From Sphagnum compactum (taxonomy: Eukaryota; Bryophyta; Sphagnopsida; Sphagnales), in the NCBI GenBank assembly GCA_965153455.1, contig OZ234497.1:18221872-18285871 (forward strand): DNA of 64,000 nucleotides, in the 5' to 3' direction. The notes under the pieces are model-generated. The model was given only the letters and a program-made list of their open reading frames with translations. It searched no databases and was not told the origin of the DNA. Both the position numbers and the translations under genes were made by a program. The first letter of the stretch is position 1. The number at the start of each line of letters is the position of its first letter. This document shows, piece by piece, positions 34,401-46,419 of the stretch.

Positions 34401-37400
34401 AAAGCTGATCAGTTCATTCGTGGAACAAAGAGATTGCGTAGTGCCCTTACCAATGGTGTTGTATCAACCAAATGTGAAATTGTGGAGCAGAGACCCACCA
34501 AAAGTAGCAAAGATGAAACGGATGGACAGGCAGTGCAACAATGTGGACCCAAGTCTGAGACACCAGTTGTAGATCAGAGCAAGGTTTGTATACCAACTTT
34601 CTGAGAACAAATCAGGAGCTGTCGCTCTCAGGCACAGTTAATGCATAAGTTGAGTTGTGCATTGTATCCCTTGAAGCAGTTCTGCCTTTCCTGATATCTC
34701 ACAGTTTGCCCCCAAGTTTGTTTATTTCATTCTGGTTCCTTGTCTTGTTTGCAGTTGGAAGTGCCTCTTCTGGGTAGGCGCTTTAGTGATGCAGCAGCAA
34801 CTGTTCCCATAAAGAAGCGCAGGATACAGTTGGAGGTTGCCCGTTCACCCTCACCACCCCTCAAAATGGCATCTCCAAGAGCCCGCCTAGAGATGTTGAC
34901 AGCCAAGGATAGATCTGAAGCCACTGCTAAACCAAAAGTGGCTCAGGATCTCAAAGATGCTGAAATAGTTGAGGAGGTACAACTGGAATCAAAGGGTCCA
35001 TCAAATGGGGACGCTGTTGCCAGTGATGTTGGATCTGGGGAATATGAAGCAGAAAGACACCATCTCAAAGTAGATGAGAGGGAAAATGTTAAAGATTCTC
35101 ATTTCAGACACATCAATGATGATGAAGTCATGGGTGCCTGCAAAGTAATGGCCCAAGGAAACATTGTTGATTCAAAGGGAAAGATGATAGATGTAGGCCA
35201 TGACATCATTAAGGTTGTGACTGAAGGTACTCAGCGCAGTATGTTGGATGACATGGATGATGACAGCGCTGGCAAGCTGAAAGAAAAATATGAATCCAGC
35301 AAGAGAAATAGAGATGTTAATGACCAGTACATGTGTACTGCCAACAAGTTCACACAAGATGAAAGCAGTCAAGTGGTTTCAGCAGTAGATTTACAACAGC
35401 CAGAAGTTTTGACAGCTTTGGAAGGTGACACAGATGCCTGTAGTGGGGAAAGGCAAGCTAAGACTAGCAGTGGATGGGAGGTGCATGCTGATGGTCTATC
35501 ACCTAGATCAAGGCTGTCTGACACTAAGGAGTTGGGATTAAAATTAGGGCAGGCAGTCCAGGAAGCTGCCAAAGGTGGTGACTTTTCTTGTAGTGATCCT
35601 TCTGTGGAGGGTTCTCATCGGGATGGTAGGAATGGTCCCCTCTGTAATGACCTACAAGCTGATGAGGAAGGCTCTAGTAGTATAGTTGCAACTGAAAAGG
35701 ATACTGACGTGAGTGGTGCTAGAGATGAGCGTGGCAATTTTCCTGAGAATGAATTAACAGCGAGTGAGCTTGAGAACACAAATACTGGCACTGTATCAAA
35801 CTCTAGACAAAGCAGTCGAACTCGAGATGATCGTCGTCACTGGGATTTGAATATGGACTGTGCAGAGTGGGAAAGGCCGACAGAGGAGGATATGACTTGT
35901 GATATGGAGTTGAAGTTCAGGGTCACAGCAGAAACAGTTGGAGAATCTAGGCAGGGCAATCAGGAAGTGCAAGGTGACCATCAAAGTGGTCACCTGGATG
36001 GCTATGAGGACTTGGACCCTCTTCTTGAAAAAGGGAGGTCAGAGCAGTGGTGTGCTCCAGATGCAGCACAGGATGGTACTGGCACAACTGCTTGTGCAGG
36101 AAGAGATGGAGAAGTTCTGGAAACTCAGGTCATTGCACACCATGCAGAGCAGTTGGCAGTCACAAAGGTGACTGGACAGCCTGGGGTTCATGGAGTGACT
36201 CTTAATAGTCCAGAAAATGTTTTACTGACAAAAGCATCCGCTGAGGTGAACAGAGCTGAGGAGCTGGAAGAGAGGAAGGCTTCGGGCTTGGAAGCCAGCA
36301 ACTTTGCAAATGAAGAACCAGTTGTGGGTGCAGGTATATTGGCTGAAAATACAGATATCCCAAATTCTGCAGGAGCAGCTAAATATCAGGGAGGGAGAGT
36401 AACTGTTTGTCAGAAGGTGGATAATGATGTCTGCATGGAAACAAGTACCTCTCCCACTTATTCTGATAAGGAGTTTGCTAAGTCTGATGGTTGTAGTAAA
36501 GAACCCTCAGCTGATCTTGAGAAGGTGGGGCCTTCAGATGATGTGGTTATGGAGAGCAGAAGATTTTCAGATGGGGGAGGGTTGCCATCCTCTCCTCATG
36601 GAAGAACCTCTTCCTCAGCAGTTGAGGAGCTGGAGGCAGAGCATGTTGATTATGGCGACTCTGATTGTAGGGATGATTATGAACCTGAGGCTGATGAGAG
36701 TCGGCATTTGAGTGGTATGCATGCTGAGAGCAGGTTGCAAGCTGTTGATGTGGCAGTAGAGGGTCCGGCAGATTTGTCAAGGGCTTCATTGGGACCAACA
36801 GCAAGGTCTCATGCTGCAGTTCCTGGAAGTCAAGGAGATGAAAAGAAATATAGCACAAAGCTAAATCCTGAAGGTGGTCACTTGAGCAAGGTAGTGTGTG
36901 GGAGCAGCATGGATTGTAATGGCAGTAGCACAGGAGGGTCAACTGCAGATGCAAATAGACTTTTTCCTACATCAGAACTAAAGATTCCCTCAAAATCATA
37001 TGCGGATGAAAACCTGGCTTCAAATGGAGAGGTATGGACTGGGAATGGGCACTTCATTATGGGGTTGATTCTTTGCTGACATTGACTTCTGTATTTACTA
37101 TTTAACAAGCATTGGATGCAACTCAGGTTTTAAGCCTGTTTGCTGGTCTTTGATAGCCACCCTGATTAAAGTTTACTGAATTTGCTTGCCATTGTTAATT
37201 TAGCAGGAGCACCATGAAATCCACAATTGCAGCAGCGGTTGGGATAGAGGGAGGTCAATGGAGAGGTATGAGATGATGGACAACAAAGAGGATTGGCATG
37301 CCATCATGCATGAAGAAAAGATGATGGTAAAGTCAGAGATATCTGGTAGGTATTCTGAAGTTGTTGGCCGAGTCAAATCATCAGGATGGGATCAGCTACC

Positions 37401-39447
37401 TGACAGTTTTGAGAAAAAAGAATATGCTTTACAGGCGGTAAAAGAAGGTTCTGGGAGAGGTGGACGAGGAGCACCACAGTGGGCCAATCTCACAGGGCGG
37501 GGTGCAAGTATGAGCAGCAACAATAGCCGAATAATGACTAGCCCGTTCAGTGCAGGGCCTGGAAGGGGATCATTGGTGAGAAATGATCCACCAGCAGAAA
37601 GGGTGAGGTCAGACTCAGCATGGAGTCGGGATCAACAATTGCACGGTCGCAGGCAAGTTTCCTCAAGTGTTGTGATCTGTCAATGGTGGCAACTTCTTTC
37701 AACTGTGGATCTAGGTATGTTGCATTGTTTTCGAATTTTATCTGTGTGCTGTGAACAAAGCTGAAGGAATATTTGTGCCTGTGCTTGCAGAGTGGATGAT
37801 GGTTTTGAATTGAGTCCAAGGCATTTATCCCGTGAAATAGGACATGGTAGAGGAAGGCGAGGTTCTGTGGACTTGTCCAGTGGTCGAGGCAGACCTGACT
37901 CTTGGTTTGATAGTCCTAGTGGGCCTCCCACGCCTTGGAGAATGGGTCCAAATGGACATCTCTCTCCCCCAGGTCACTTTCCTGAACCAGGTTTCAGTCC
38001 TCGTGGACCAACAAATGCAGCAGCAGTGGCTGCTGCAAAAGTAGAGAGCAGTGGTTTTGTTGTGGCTCCAGATGGCACGATCATTAAGGCAGGGGGCCCA
38101 GCTGCAGCCCCCATTCGAGCTGTGACACGGCCCTTTGGCCCAGCTGGTCGTGGAGGTCGTGCAAGCACTCTGTTCAGTATGGGAGGCAAGGAAGGTGGGG
38201 GACCCAATGTGGCTATGCATGGAGTAGGAGCCATGGGTCTGCGGGACAACATGAGAGGAGTCAGCATTGGTTTACGGGGCCGGAGGAGTATGGGCATAGG
38301 TCCAAGCATTGGCATGGGTGTTGGACCGGGAATAAGTGCAAATATGCCAGGAAGAGGCACTTCAGCTCGAGGTCGGGGCTTCAACAGGTTTGGTGGTCGT
38401 TTCACCTCTCAGGTAGAAGAACCAATGACAGAAAGTTCTTCAGATAGGCCAGGAAGTAGGCATGCTGATAAGTGGGGCCAGAGAGCAAGAAGTCCATCTC
38501 CACCATCTGGTCGACACAGTAGAATCTCTCCTGTTCGGAGGCCACATTCTCACTCAAGGTCTAGATCTAGGTCTCCACATGTGCACATGTCACCCAAGCC
38601 TCTAACCAGTAGCATTGGGGACCCTTTTGTTCCTGTAGCGCCCCAGCCAAAAAAGCAGATCGATTCACCCATCAGTGACCACAGGCCTCTTGAGAGTAAA
38701 TCAAACACCTGGCCTGAAAGCCATTCAGAAAAGACAGATTCTCCCTTGGGCCAGTCAGTGCTACCTCCACCTAGATTACCCTTGCCACCACCCCCACCTC
38801 GCAGTCAGTGGTCGCCACCAGCTGGTCTGAAGCGGGTGAGTGATAAAAGAGAAACAGATCACCTTTGGGAACGAGAGAAAGACAGAGAACTGGATTGGGC
38901 ACGGGAAAGACCTGTTCCTCACATGCGCACACCTCCCCACAGGACTTCCCCACATGTGGTGCATGGTTCAGCCTTAATGGATGACCGTGATCGGCAATTA
39001 CTGGCAGGCATTTGCCATATATCACCAACAGGTAGGCAGCACAGGCAAAATGCACTGTCAGGACCACAGTCTACTCAAGAACAATCTCCACATAGTTCTC
39101 GAGGAAGATCGGCAGACAGAGCCAGTGACTTGAGAAGATTGACGGTTGAAGAACCTGGAGAACGAGAAAGAGGTGCACATGGGACAAGAAGAGAAGAGTT
39201 ATTGGGTAAAGGAGGGGAGCACAATGTAGAAACCTTAAGGGCTGGAAATGACAGAGATGCTAGAGATCGAAGGATGGGTGGAAGTGCTCGGAGAGATGGA
39301 GGAGAGCGTGATGATGAGGGACTGAGGGCAAAAGAGACCCACCAAAGTGGTAGAGATGGTGGAAAAATGGGAGGCAACTCAAAGTATACCATCAGTCGAG
39401 AGGGAGATGATGATGTAGCTCCAAGACGCCGCAGACCACCTCCTTGA
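31434..39447 (+). CDS. PHD-finger protein with Gly/Arg-rich and RS-like C-terminus
   Basis: Clear exons: 31,434-32,294, 32,994-33,071, 34,755-37,031, 37,207-37,652 and 37,791-39,447. Likely but less certain: 33,778 to about 33,910 and 34,278-34,583. The PHD finger spans the first junction: C255, C257, C268, C271, H276, C279 in exon 1, then C294 and C297 in exon 2. A second Cys-rich piece ('CCICGCED', then 'CLCQACHDSGLYL' in another frame) lies at 33.85-34.0 kb, so one or more exons or frame changes there are unresolved. The large exon is acidic and low complexity with 'HWDLNMD' and 'DYGDSD' motifs. The last two exons are Gly/Arg-rich, with 'APDGTIIKAGG', an RS-like 'SHSRSRSRSPH' stretch and a Pro-rich run. 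The intron at 37,653-37,790 is GC-AG. Total is about 1,900 aa. It is probably a nuclear chromatin or RNA-linked protein; I cannot name the plant family with certainty. Confidence 0.75.
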
Positions 39448-40989
39448 TTGATCGGCATCAGAAAATAGTTTGCAATGTCCTTATGACATAGCTTGTAATG
39501 CCGAAGACAGGTTGTTGATCAGACCTTTTAGGTATGGACAGGTGTTGCATGTTTTTAAATTGTAGTTCTTGTAATGTTGGGTACATACTTCTTAGGATTT
39601 GGCACTGTCAGCTTTCTTTATTTTCAGGCAAATGACCAAATAGAAGCTTTAGGAGGCAGCAACTGTGATATGCAGTTGGCTACCTTCATGGGGAAAACAT
39701 GACGGGAAGAAACAAGTTGCAATTCATTGTTGCAGAATTGACACTTCCACCCTGCTGATATCAAGGTACTGCTTGTCTGGTAAATTAAGGACTGCATTTC
39801 CTGGGGAACTCCAGCTGTCAACGTCAATCAGTTGTGTTGGCATGGCTTTCTTAAATGTCTCTGCTCGGCTAGGATGATGTGAGAAGTCATATTACATAGC
39901 ATCATTCTCTTCTTAGCCCCCAAATCCATGCAAGCTGACGAATGTAGTCCTTGCTACAGATTGGTGTATCAAATCTTCATTTGAAAACTATTCAAGCATA
40001 CCCATGTCTTTCAACAGTAAGAAAGGCAAAATGCCATGTCCAAGGATAGATTAGTCCCCACTTTGTTAAGCATAGATTGTTGGCATTTTCCTATACCTGC
40101 CAGCTTTGGGTTGTTGGGCACTGGCAAACCCTAATACTTATCCAATATAAGACCAAAAGAAATTTTCATTCATGTGCCAACAACTTGGATTTCAGACAAC
40201 ACTATTGAATGAACAAAAAATTCATTTAAGAGATCCACAAACATGCAATAACTTGGATTTAAGAGAACGCTACTGAACATGAGCAGAATTTTCATGTAAT
40301 GATATCCACAACATGTGAAAGAAATGTGTTCAAGAGTTCTTTGGAGATTCTTGAATAGTATTCTGTTGAAGACGGGGTGACTGTATTTGATCTCAGCTGT
40401 CCATGGGTGAAGATTTGACCATGGCTATTTGCTTGATCTGGGCTGTCCAGGGGCAACCAGATTTGATCTTGGCTGTCTGCTAATGAGATTGGGAAGTTTG
40501 AATAACAGATGCTTCCAACATAAGAGTATGCTAAACTTACAAGTTTCTAACGTTGAACAATACAACATGATTCCACCTGGCAGCTACTGGAGAATTCCCC
40601 TCAATTTTCCACTTAATAATACAGCATTTGTATTTGCATTTTGGTTCCTGCATTGAACTTCAATAAAACATGAAAAAAGACATCAAGGAACACCTTGTCA
40701 ACAAGTAAACCGATATTTGTAATGAAAAAACTCCTCTCTTGTTGCATGCAGAAATAGAGAATTCCAATTCTTCCCCTGGGTGCTCTGTTCTCTCAGTCAC
40801 TCTTGTGTGTCAGTTTTGGTACACTCCACCTCAACATTCCACAAACTAAATGTATTGCCAATTAGAAGTTTGAAAGCCTAGTCAGAGAAAGTGATACACT
40901 GCACTAACATTTTAGGAAGTCGAACTCAGGGATTGAGTAGGAAGTGGATGCTTCTTCAGAAGGAGGTTGTTCCCAGGATATTGCATGGC
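39448..40989. other. 3' region of PHD gene and flank of hydrolase copy A
   Basis: Probable 3' UTR followed by intergenic DNA. Words near 39,880-39,920 ('tacatagcatcattct') match 60,150 and, more weakly, 45,870. This places the stretch inside the block duplicated with the hydrolase genes. Confidence 0.5.
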
Positions 40990-42855
40990 TCACAACATGC
41001 TTATCCTGAAGCAAGGATGGGGTGGTTTGTGTTTGAACTGCCTGCCCAATTTCAACAAGACAGTTTTCAATAGGCTGTAGTTTGCAGCTTGCTTTGAAGC
41101 TGGCTTGCAGATTGTCAAATGAGTCGCATTCTCAACCTTGTAATTGTTGTTCTGTGACAATTGTTGAGCTGAAGCATATGGTACCAAAACTGGTTCCTGC
41201 ATAGACAAAGGTCAATTTGAAAAAATCAATGGAAGAAAAATGGCCTGCAATCAAAGTATTGGTTATTTCTTCACACAAACCAAGCAAACCCCAACCCCAA
41301 TCCCCCACCCCCATTTTACCGCGGTAATGAAGTGAAGTTTGGTAAGTATTTTAAAATTGAATCACAACCACAAAAACAATTGTAGGTAATATTGCAAATG
41401 ACAAGTGATGTAGAGACCAAGAATGGCACATATGGAGACCTTGCACCCAATTCCTTCTTGGATACATCCTTATAACCCATGATCAGGACTTTTGGAAATT
41501 TCAAAGCTAAAATAGAAAGCATGCACACAGGTTTAGAAGCCAAAATGTTTTGTTGAAGAGGAGTTAAAATAGCTAAGGTTTCTAGATGAAATGCTTACCC
41601 CTGGTTCAAGAGGCAATCCTTCCCCAAATGCATAAATGTTAAGGCTGTCTGTAACTGCCAATCTGAAATCTACTGAAAGGTGCGCCATTTGTCGGTCAAA
41701 TGATTTCACATTTTTCAAAAGGCCTGATTTCTTGATCTGACTCATGTTGGCAGCAATGATTTGTTTGCATTGCCAAGCCAAGTATTTTTTGAATGCTTCT
41801 TGACCACCAGCATGTGGTACACCATAAAAAATTGTCCCTTTCAGATCACTCAAAAACAATTTGCACCTTTCTTGCACTCACAGCTCCAATATCACTCACA
41901 TTGTGAGTTTGTTTCGCACGTTTGTCAACCTCAACCACCAAGCTTTTGAGTACAAGACCTCCAAAGCTATAACCAACCATTACAATTGGGGCTTCCCAAT
42001 AGCTTTTATAATTTCTACACATAAATCATCACTACCATTAGTTAATGATGACTTCATTTGCACCCCATGGGACTAGTTTTACATAACACTTGCAACCACT
42101 TTACTATGAACATTGTCCAAGTCAATCTCCTTTCCAAATTAAATCCTACAAGTTTACCAATGAAATCCTATAAAGCTTGTTATACAAAGGACTTGTAATT
42201 GGTATTGCCATATGGTGAAAGTTTTTGAAAATAGTATGTAACTACAGGGATTAATCCTATTGTATTATGATCTTGAAAGCAAGTATCCAACATTCTATTC
42301 ACAAAAAATCATTACTACATAAACTTGTTGAAATTGGACTTTGGTCTAATACTTTAACATCAACATCAGCCATGCCCAATTTCATATTTCAAGGTTGAAG
42401 CAGGAAATGAACAGATTCAAACATCAGTAGTGCAAAGCATGGCACAAAACTTGATTCAGGAAAAGACATAAAAAGGTGAGTGGTGGTCTTGATCTGAAAT
42501 AAAGAAGAGTAAATGTTTCTACATAGGAGATATTTGAGATGAGATTGCAAACCCTATTTGACACCAAACTTTGGGTCAGGTTTTTTCCAATTTCCATCAC
42601 ATTGGAGTTGGCACCAAGAAGAAGAGTTGAATCATATGATAGAGAAAGAATCCAAACATTTTTAATATTTTCACTTGCCAAGTCTGCAGGCAACCACTCT
42701 TGTGGCCAACATACGAGCTGTCCACTGGCAGTTCGTGATGTCCATGTGTCTTTCCATTCATTGTGTTTCCCAAAGCCAATGCTATGGAAAAAAATGACAA
42801 CCATTCCAGCCTTCATTGAAGTGGACTTGAAGAGTTCATGCACTGGCTGAATTGA
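40990..42855 (-). pseudogene. SERAC1-like alpha/beta hydrolase, copy A (broken)
   Basis: Three exons align with copies B and D: 42,855 to about 42,554, 42,014-41,599 and 41,196-40,990. Exon 2 keeps the 'CWPQEWLPADL' motif but has HSIG where B and D have HGIG. Exon 3 keeps the nucleophile motif GYSFGG. Two lesions are visible. The donor after exon 2 reads AG|GG where B and D have AG|GT. Exon 3 is 416 bp against 415 (B) and 412 (D), and its frame breaks between 'VSDIGAV' and 'LFLSDLKGT'. Exon 4 keeps the 'ATHLTICKP' His motif. No clear first exon is found. It is most likely a recent pseudogene; use of a shifted GT one base later cannot be excluded. Confidence 0.75.
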
Positions 42856-43129
42856 CTGCAAACTGGAAAACAAACATTTGATATCATTGATCATCACATT
42901 AATTAGCATCTTCAACACGTGAATGGGGGAAACACTCAAAACTCGAGGGTTTCAAAGGAAGAGACCATATATCTTATGCTATCAATATTTTACTATGTAG
43001 TGACTTGTGTAACACTTCATAGATTCTATTGGCTTGAGTATTCATTGCTAGTCTCATGTAAGAACAGACCCCAAATACCATTCCACAATCAGGGACTTTT
43101 TAGATAGCTTCAAAACATGCACAATTAGT
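42856..43129. other. Upstream intronic/flank DNA of copy A
   Basis: Matches the corresponding region of copy D near 63,160-63,600, including 'catagattctattggcttgagta' versus 'catagattctaatggcttgagta'. It is part of the duplicated block. Confidence 0.6.
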
Positions 43130-43970
43130 CTAGTGATCAACCCAATGTTTCAGATTTGGCTAGCATCCTATGGAGTATTGGTGTTTAACACAAATTGTGC
43201 AAATAAGAACCTGATAGACACAGATGTAAACATGCTGCTTAATTATACAAGCAGCCCATTGTGTAATGGCTCTACCCCTTACAGCAAGTTCAAATGACCA
43301 ACAGTTAAAATAGGAAATGCTTGACAAAGTTCTGGAAAAATGAACTCATGGTTCACAATAACATCTGGTGAACATTTAGTCTAGTGATCAATCCAATTTT
43401 TCAGATTTGGCAAGCAAACTACAAAGTGTTGGTAACACAAATCTTGCAAACTAGAACCTGATAGGCATAGAGGTACATACAAGTCCACATTATCATGTAA
43501 TGGTTCTATCCCTCATGGCAAGTTCAAACCAGCAACAGTTAAAATAGAAAGTTCAACAAAGTTCTCAAAAAACACCTGGTAAACAATTACTAGACTAGTG
43601 TTCAACCCAAAGTTTCAGATTTGGCTAGCATCCTATGGAGTGTTGGTAACACAAATTCTTGTAAACTAGAACCTGATAGGCATAGAGGTGAATACACTGC
43701 TTAATTATACAAGTGCGGCTCAACGTGGAACGGCTCTACTATTAACCCTTGTGGCAAGTTCAAACCAGCAACAGTTAAAATAGGAAAATGTTCAACAAAA
43801 GATGAACCTGCAGTTCAGTTCAGTTCACACCAACACCTGGTGAAGATTCTTCAAAATGTGGGACCACATGAAAAGGCAAGATCGAAGTTCAAACCAGCAA
43901 CACTTAAACAGGAAATGTTACACAAACTTCTTAGAAAATGAACTTGGAGTTCAACATAACACCTGTAAAC
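43130..43970 (+). repeat. R2 tandem repeat, three copies plus a partial
   Basis: Copies begin near 43,130, 43,381 and 43,595 at 'ctagtgatcaaccca' type words, about 215-250 bp each. Each contains 'cagatttggctagcatcc', 'aacctgatag', 'ggcaagttcaaaccagcaac' and 'ttaaaatagg'. A partial fourth lies at about 43,880-43,970. A split single copy is at 27,500-28,345. The array sits in the upstream region of copy A and is absent from the matching places of B, C and D. Confidence 0.8.
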
Positions 43971-45489
43971 CTACGGATGATAAATGTTCAACATACTAAA
44001 TTGGAAACACGTGGTGCAGGTTAGCATGGTGAAGCCCAAGAACGTAGGTCCTTCAGTTATGCGGGTCTCCATGGTGACTGCACATGACCCTAGAATGTAG
44101 CGATACCAAACTTTGATCCATTTTTAGGTGTATCAAAATGTTTTTATCCGGACGGGCAAAGCATTTAAGCCTTTTTTAGTTGTCAGACATGGTGCTTTAT
44201 ATCATTTTATTTGCACCCCTTAACTGCGCACGTAACAATCTGCGAGAGTACCTCACTTTGGCTTAACCTTATAAAAAGCCTACTTATGACTAACTTATAA
44301 GGGTCTGTCCTTAATAAGTCCTTTGAAAATAGACTTATTTCCTCCAGACCAGACTAAGAAACACTACCAATCAACTCTCTAGTCCTGCAAACTAGCAGTC
44401 CCCTCCACTCGTAGAATTAGGGTTTTGAGGTTATGTAACAAAGGATGCTCGTTATGAGTTTGGGTCTCGTGAGATTTGGCATTGAATTGGCCCATGGTGT
44501 GCAGCGACGAGCAAACAGCGAATTGAAGACGTCACGATGTGAGTGATGAGTAGAGAGATGATCTAACTGCCGCAGCAGAAATTGTCTTCGTCAGAGTTTG
44601 TATCGTCTGCAACAACATGCCCTTAAAACAGTGTGAACTTATAGGCTTCATCTACTCGCACAAAACTTCACCCAGCTGCACATCGCCAGAAAACATAACA
44701 ATTCAATGTTCCAGAACTTCAAACTTTGGGACATATAGGCAAAGACACCAGAAGTTATGCTTGACACTGGAAATGAGCAAGTTGTGTACAGGAAGAGATC
44801 GAGAATTAATGAAGAGAAGCTGATCATTCAGTGTTGAACAAGCATATGTACCCTACTTCCATCCTTTCTTGGTAATGCAGTGGAGTTGTTACCTTGAGAG
44901 TGTGTGAAGAAGCTGTATCTGAAACTCATACAATTAAGGCAATAAGACTAGAACATCTTCAGATCTCTTGCGTTGCCATCGCTGTTGAACTATGTAAGCG
45001 CGGAATAACTTACCGATTTTTTGTGCGGCACACGCGAACCGCAACGACTTTTGACGCGGAATAGCCAATGGATCGGAAGAGCTCATGTAGATCATCGTAC
45101 AGTCCCAGGGCCACGTTGGGATCCCGGGAAAATTACGGGGAATAAGAGATTGTACATTTAGATTACTAGGATAATGAACGACGATAATTTAGATTAGATG
45201 AAACTCGGACATCGCGGCCATGTGTGACCGCGAGTTGAAGATCTGGGCACGAGATGGCTAACATCTTCCGTTTCCAAGTTTTGTTCCTGGAGAGGATTCT
45301 GCAAGAATCGCTATCGTGAAGAGCTTTTGTTATCCTGCTAATCAATTCTGCAAGGATTTGGAGACCACCGGAGTCCGACTAGCTAACAAACTGTACACCT
45401 GTGCCTTGGAGTCTTGTCATTCGGCTAGAAATTTGCAGAAATAAGTACACGATGACGTAGTCTGGAATGGTAAAAAATGCATTATTACA
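43971..45489. other. Sequence related to the 5' leader of the hydrolase copies
   Basis: Around 44,400-44,850 the order of words ('gaattggcccat', 'gagcaaacagcg', 'gatgtgagtgatgag', 'ccagaaaacata', 'aaagacacca') matches the first-exon region of copy B at 48,290-48,800. This is probably the displaced leader of copy A, pushed away by the R2 array. No intact first coding exon with an ATG and donor matching B or D is seen. Confidence 0.5.
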
Positions 45490-45565
45490 CCATCATCTGC
45501 TAAACGCCTATCTCCACACAGTCCTCGAGGAAGGTCTGCACTAGAAGTCCTGCCGAGAGAGGAGG
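45490..45565 (+). pseudogene. Fragment resembling the last exon of the PHD gene
   Basis: The stretch 45,507-45,545 resembles 39,086-39,120 of the PHD gene ('tctccacacagtcctcgagg' versus 'tctccacatagttctcgagg'). It lies downstream of hydrolase copy B, as the PHD gene tail lies downstream of copy A. It fits a footprint of a duplication that carried the PHD gene end with the hydrolase gene. It is short, so the match needs alignment. Confidence 0.45.
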
Positions 45566-46419
45566 GGGGGAGCGCCATCTGAAAGCCTTGTATGCTCAAA
45601 GAGTACATAGGAGGCTGCAGTAGTGGTAGGCAGTGCCTACACTTGTGAGGAAAGGAGGAAAAAATGGCTGCAAATTATTGCTGATTTGATGATTGCACAG
45701 GTCTGCTGACTACAAAGTATCGTGAGTGTCATATTGTGGAGCATTTATATATGCAGGATTAGCAAGGGATATCTTAATAATTTCTTTAGCTATTGAATCC
45801 ACTAGTGTTGTATGTCATTGTTTCCTCAAGGTTTTTCTGCCTTGGTGACTGCAAGTGCTCAAGTCATGATGTTAAATAGCAACATTCCCTGCTGCTATGG
45901 ATCCCTTATTGTGGGCTGACTGCAAATGGCATCCATGAATTAGCAATACAGCAAATTACATTCAAGACAGTATAATGATACATCAGTCTTTGGTTTGCAA
46001 ACACTAGAAATCCAACATCAGCTCATGCACTCCCATTGAGGTTGATCTGAATCTAATTTTAATACAAGAGATATCGAGAACGAAGTGCAATATCTCTGTG
46101 TTTGACAGTTCATTGTTCATATCAGTTATTGGTCATTTGTTGAAAACCATCAAAATTCAAAAAATAGTCATTTCCATGAGAGAACTCTATTTGAACTTGT
46201 GAAGCTTCAGACATCAAACAAGGTAATACACAAATTGAGATAGAAGTTAAAATAGAATAACACTCAATAATACTATAGCATTGGTGTTTGCATGGTTTTG
46301 CATGTAAATTGTCCTTATTTCAATCCTGATCACCCTGCATTAACATTTTACGTGCTGACATAGATCCAAGTCAGGAGTGGTGTCCAAACTGCATGATTTT
46401 TTAGGAGGATCTTGAATTC
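45566..46419. other. 3' flank of hydrolase copy B
   Basis: Matches 59,880-60,830 (3' flank of copy D) in ordered words: 'cataggaggct', 'cagtgcctacacttgtgagg', 'tttgatgattgca', 'tgtatgtcattgtttcctcaag'. It is part of the duplicated block; no gene. Confidence 0.65.

Noticed and set aside
36547-38405. Minus-strand open frames opposite the PHD gene exons
   Set aside because: Shadows of the well-supported plus-strand coding exons.
43130-43970. R2 array as a CRISPR-like repeat-spacer array
   Set aside because: Units are 215-250 bp, diverged along their whole length, and lie in plant nuclear DNA without cas genes.
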